Below, piece by piece: positions 61,555 through 64,000 of a stretch of 64,000 nucleotides of DNA. Under the pieces are notes generated by a model. That model was not told where the DNA came from and searched no databases. It was given only the letters and a program-made list of their open reading frames with translations. The stretch's first letter is position 1. Each line of letters begins with the position of its first letter. The stretch lies in NCBI GenBank assembly GCA_003583745.1, contig QXPY01000004.1, forward strand, positions 62,001-126,000. Reading direction: 5' to 3'. Made by a program: the position numbers and the translations under genes. Source of the DNA: Rhodocyclales bacterium GT-UBC. GTDB taxonomy: Bacteria > Pseudomonadota > Gammaproteobacteria > Burkholderiales > Rhodocyclaceae.

Positions 61555-63363
61555 TCAGGCACCGCCCACTGCCCGCAGGCGTGGGGGTTCCGTGAAACCT
61601 TTCAGGCGATCGACGATGGCGCCGATCTCCGACTCCGGCGCACCGGCCGGGTACCAATCCGAAATCCGTTTGTAGTGTTCCGGCGTCCATTCGCCAGGCA
61701 TCGCCGAGGCGAGGCGACCGGCGAGCTGCACCAGGTTGAGCTGGCGCACCTCGACAACCAGGTCGGCCGGGCTGGCCAGCAAGTCTTCCTTGCGTGCATT
61801 GGTGACCGGCGTCTTGATATCCAGCTCGGTACCCGGGCGGACCATGTAGCTGGCCGGCGTCGTGGCTTCGAGGTGGCTGGAAATATCGAGGCCGTTGAAA
61901 ACCGGCTTGCGCTCGCGCCGGGCCTGATCGACGGCGAGCTTGCCCTCGACGCCGTAGGCCAGTTGTTCGATGGCCTTCATGCTGGTGACGGCAGGCGTAT
62001 CGGCAAAGGCCTTGATGTCTTCGCCCCAGGTGGCGGCATCGGCGCGGAAACCGCCGGCCGTCATTTCCACCGCCGGGCAAACCCAATGCACGTCGCGCTT
62101 GTGCTCGTCCTGCTCGATCAGCAGGATCGCGTCGGTGCGGTACGGGCTTTGCGCCACTTCGACCTTCTGGCCGATGTTGAGATGCGGGACATGGCGCACG
62201 TCGTAGGACACGCCGCCGAAAGAAACCGTCAGGTCGCCACGCACATCGCGCATTGCAGTTTTGCCGGTCATCAACTGGCGGCACAGGCCGGCATCGGGCG
62301 CCAGGCGCAGCTGCTCGGTGCGGATGGTCTGCCAGAGGCCGTAGCGGGTATGGCCGTGGCGGCTGTGCTTGCGGTTGCCGTTGAACCAGCGGCGCCACTT
62401 GCCGCCGGCTTCGTTCAACTGCTCCAGGCTCTCGACGCGGGTGGCGATCAACGTGGTCTCGAAACCGCGCTCGACGATATCGTTGTGCTTTTCGACGCTG
62501 CCCTTGGCGCGGGGATTCTTCGGCCGATGGATGATGACCTTGATGCCCAGCAGGCGGCACAGGTTGCGGAACAGTGCCCCTTTGTTGGCCGCGCCCGGGT
62601 CGAGTACGACGATGAAGGGCACGCCGTGGAACGGCTCTTTTTCGTGGTCCTTGGGCTGCATGCAGCGAATGAAGAATTCGCACAGCATCTCGCCCGACTC
62701 GGCGCCCAGGTAGTAGTAGAAATAGACGGTGCCGGTGAAATGGTCGGTGCAGACGTAGCGGATCACCATTTGCTTGGCGCGCTTCTGGAAGTTTTCCGGC
62801 TTGTTCTTGTAGAACTCGTCGGCCTCCATGACGCCCAGGCCGCCATCGTCCAAGTAGTACAACACGCACACCGAGGCGTCGACTTGCCAGACGTGATTGG
62901 GGTGCAGGCTCTTGGCGCCCCGGTGCGGCGCCGGTGTGCGCAGGGTCTTCATGTCCAGCCCATAGGAGCGAATGGCACGGGCAATCGTGGCGGGGGCAAC
63001 TGGCACGACTTCGCCGGTTTCCTTATCCAGCTTTCCCATGGCGAACAGGCCATTGGCGCGGCCGAGCATGGCGGCGTTCTCGTAGGCCATGCCGTCTTTA
63101 CCGTTGGCGCGCTGTGCGGTGGTCTTGATCGCCATCAGCTTCATGGCTTCTTCGCGACTGATCGACAGCTGGCCGGCATCCGAGCGGCGCTTGCGCGGCT
63201 GCGACAAACCGGCTTCTTCAAGCTGCCGGTACAGCGTCTTGACGGTGCAGCCGAGGCGCAGTGCCTGGTTGAGCGCGATCGCTGTCTTGTTGCCGTGGCC
63301 AGCCGCCTGCAATGCATCGGCTACGCCCTTGAGTGCGATGATCCGGTCTGGAGTCAGCGCCAT
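61555..63363 (-). CDS. MuA-type DDE transposase
   Basis: Transposase of 602 residues that joins prophage ends to target DNA. ATG 63363 has GGAGG five bases upstream and is preferred over 63375. N-terminal helix-turn-helix regions are followed by the retroviral-integrase-like core with the DDE triad: Asp in WQVDASV, Asp in FIVVLDPGAANKG and Glu in GSVEKHNDI. A Mu-transposase C-terminal beta-barrel follows (SFGGVSYDVRHVPHL). The basic C-terminus contacts MuB. It looks intact. Confidence 0.93.
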   Translation of the reverse strand: MALTPDRIIALKGVADALQAAGHGNKTAIALNQALRLGCTVKTLYRQLEEAGLSQPRKRRSDAGQLSISREEAMKLMAIKTTAQRANGKDGMAYENAAMLGRANGLFAMGKLDKETGEVVPVAPATIARAIRSYGLDMKTLRTPAPHRGAKSLHPNHVWQVDASVCVLYYLDDGGLGVMEADEFYKNKPENFQKRAKQMVIRYVCTDHFTGTVYFYYYLGAESGEMLCEFFIRCMQPKDHEKEPFHGVPFIVVLDPGAANKGALFRNLCRLLGIKVIIHRPKNPRAKGSVEKHNDIVERGFETTLIATRVESLEQLNEAGGKWRRWFNGNRKHSRHGHTRYGLWQTIRTEQLRLAPDAGLCRQLMTGKTAMRDVRGDLTVSFGGVSYDVRHVPHLNIGQKVEVAQSPYRTDAILLIEQDEHKRDVHWVCPAVEMTAGGFRADAATWGEDIKAFADTPAVTSMKAIEQLAYGVEGKLAVDQARRERKPVFNGLDISSHLEATTPASYMVRPGTELDIKTPVTNARKEDLLASPADLVVEVRQLNLVQLAGRLASAMPGEWTPEHYKRISDWYPAGAPESEIGAIVDRLKGFTEPPRLRAVGGA

Positions 63364-63374
63364 GATTGCCTCCA

Positions 63375-64000
63375 TTACGCTTCCGGTCCAAAATCAGCCA
63401 AGGGCAAGCCCACTTCTTCGCCGGCATTCGGGTCGTCTTCAAATTCGCCAGAGGCCGCCAAGTTGAGCAGGATTCCGAAGTCGGATGCGATGCTCATGGC
63501 TTCGGCGATCACCCGATCGAGCGAGCCTTGCATAGCGACGTAGAGGCCTTGCGGGCATTGCTCCAGGGAGCGGATGCGAAAGACCGCCTGGCGGATCGGC
63601 AGCAGGCTGCCGACGGCCAGCAGGGTGTCATTCATCAGCTGGCGCTCCAGGTCGGCGTGGCGCTCTTCGTCGGTCAGGCACTCGGCCTTGTTCTTTTCCT
63701 CGACCAGCTCGGCGATGCGCCGGCTCTTGTCGGCAATCACCTTGTCCTTGGCGGCCAATTCGCCGCTGACACCGGCCTTGGCCTTGGCAAGTTCGGCTTC
63801 CTTGTCGGCTTTCTCCTTGCGCAGGGCACGGCGCAGTTCGGAGACGGACATGCAATCGACGTCGTCGAGCTGGATGCCACGTACTTCGCTTCCCGTGCTG
63901 AGCGCTTCAATTTCCCCATCATCGAGAACAAGGAGTTCGAGCAACTTTCCCTGGTTAATGTTGGGGAGTTGCAAAATCGGTAGTCGACTACCGTTTTGAA
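63375..64000 (-). CDS. Coiled-coil prophage early protein (5' end beyond window)
   Basis: The frame stays open to the window edge: codons before the apparent TTG start at 63974 read NGSRLPI, so the true start is outside. Visible parts: LPNINQGKLLELLVLDDGEI, then a Lys/Glu/Ala coiled coil (about 50-105 of the visible part; KEKADKEAELAKAKAG) and a helical C-terminus (ASDFGILLNLAASGEFEDDP). It stops 11 bases before the transposase start. I do not recognise the family; an early DNA-binding or regulatory role is possible. Confidence 0.65.
   Translation of the reverse strand, partial: QNGSRLPILQLPNINQGKLLELLVLDDGEIEALSTGSEVRGIQLDDVDCMSVSELRRALRKEKADKEAELAKAKAGVSGELAAKDKVIADKSRRIAELVEEKNKAECLTDEERHADLERQLMNDTLLAVGSLLPIRQAVFRIRSLEQCPQGLYVAMQGSLDRVIAEAMSIASDFGILLNLAASGEFEDDPNAGEEVGLPLADFGPEA

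Larger units (their letters stand above)
45984..64000 (-). mobile_element. Mu/BcepMu-like transposable prophage, late genes missing (right part of window)
   Basis: All genes from about 46142 to the window edge are on the minus strand and follow the Mu plan: transposase MuA, MuB, early genes with Gam-like protein, GemA, Mor, lysis block, gp25/26/27-like proteins, terminase, portal, head protein F. There is no integrase and no tRNA target, which fits insertion by transposition. The genetic left end (repressor, Ner) lies beyond 64000. The right end is somewhere in 45900-46140; I place it only tentatively at a TG near 45984. No scaffold, capsid or tail gene follows F, so the element looks defective. 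Confidence 0.85.

Noticed and set aside
63974-63978. TTG at 63974 as the start of the last gene, with the palindrome as its operator
   Set aside because: The reading frame stays open through the palindrome to the window edge and encodes a plausible continuation (NGSRLPI), so the start lies outside the window.
45900-64000. Site-specific integration at a tRNA gene
   Set aside because: No integrase and no tRNA or duplicated att core was seen; a DDE transposase is present instead.
1-64000. CRISPR arrays, rRNA or tRNA genes
   Set aside because: No regularly spaced direct repeats of CRISPR type and no recognisable tRNA or rRNA segments were seen by reading; a dedicated scan was not possible.

Overview
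The window looks like a betaproteobacterial chromosome, most likely a Rhodocyclales member of the Dechloromonas/Azonexus type. The grounds are high G+C (about 60% in host lines I counted by hand), the gene content and the local order yicC, gmk, rpoZ, spoT and hemW, rdgB, rph, kinase/phosphatase. This placement rests on gene content and remembered synteny, not on a database search. I saw no rRNA, tRNA or CRISPR array.

Region 1 (1-20.6 kb) is ordinary host DNA. It starts with a cut-off rhlE-type helicase, an Hsp70-like protein, a SIMPL-domain periplasmic protein and pncC. A FIST sensor protein follows, overlapping a GAF-PAS-PAS hybrid kinase. Next come ubiB with a SWIM/SNF2 helicase, a diguanylate cyclase, a deoxyinosine glycosylase and a long co-directional run: argS, SPOR protein, dsbA, SDR, thiS, thiG, trmB, closed by a strong terminator.

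Region 2 (20.6-45.9 kb) has rdgC-ychJ-yheS, a scar of a chemoreceptor gene beside an intact chemoreceptor, a sigma-54 response regulator/sensor kinase pair, hemW, rdgB, rph, a PP2C phosphatase and Ser/Thr kinase pair, yicC, a second hybrid kinase, gmk-rpoZ-spoT, dadA, tatD, an orphan napGH pair, and rpoH. rpoH carries a textbook CIRCE operator over its promoter. A small secreted Ala/Lys/Pro-rich protein ends the host part.

Region 3 (about 46 kb to the right edge) is a Mu/BcepMu-like transposable prophage, with every gene on the minus strand. In the direction of transcription, from the right edge: a coiled-coil protein (cut by the edge), MuA-type DDE transposase, MuB-type ATPase, a run of small early genes including a Gam-like end-protection protein and a phage-borne RdgC, GemA, the Mor-type activator, a lysis block (amidase, small membrane proteins, nested Rz/Rz1 spanins), a DksA/TraR zinc finger, Mu gp25/26/27-like proteins, terminase, portal and the F-like head protein. 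It then stops at host DNA without scaffold, capsid or tail genes, so it appears to have lost its late half.

The most noteworthy points are: the phage RdgC, which is about 78% identical to the host RdgC (hand count) and lies inverted 35 kb from it; HrcA/CIRCE control of rpoH; the truncated prophage end with helically phased repeats; the chemoreceptor scar; and the early-gene block combining Gam, RdgC, an ASCH protein and a zinc-ribbon protein. I did not find a gene cluster that I can defend as a wholly new system.
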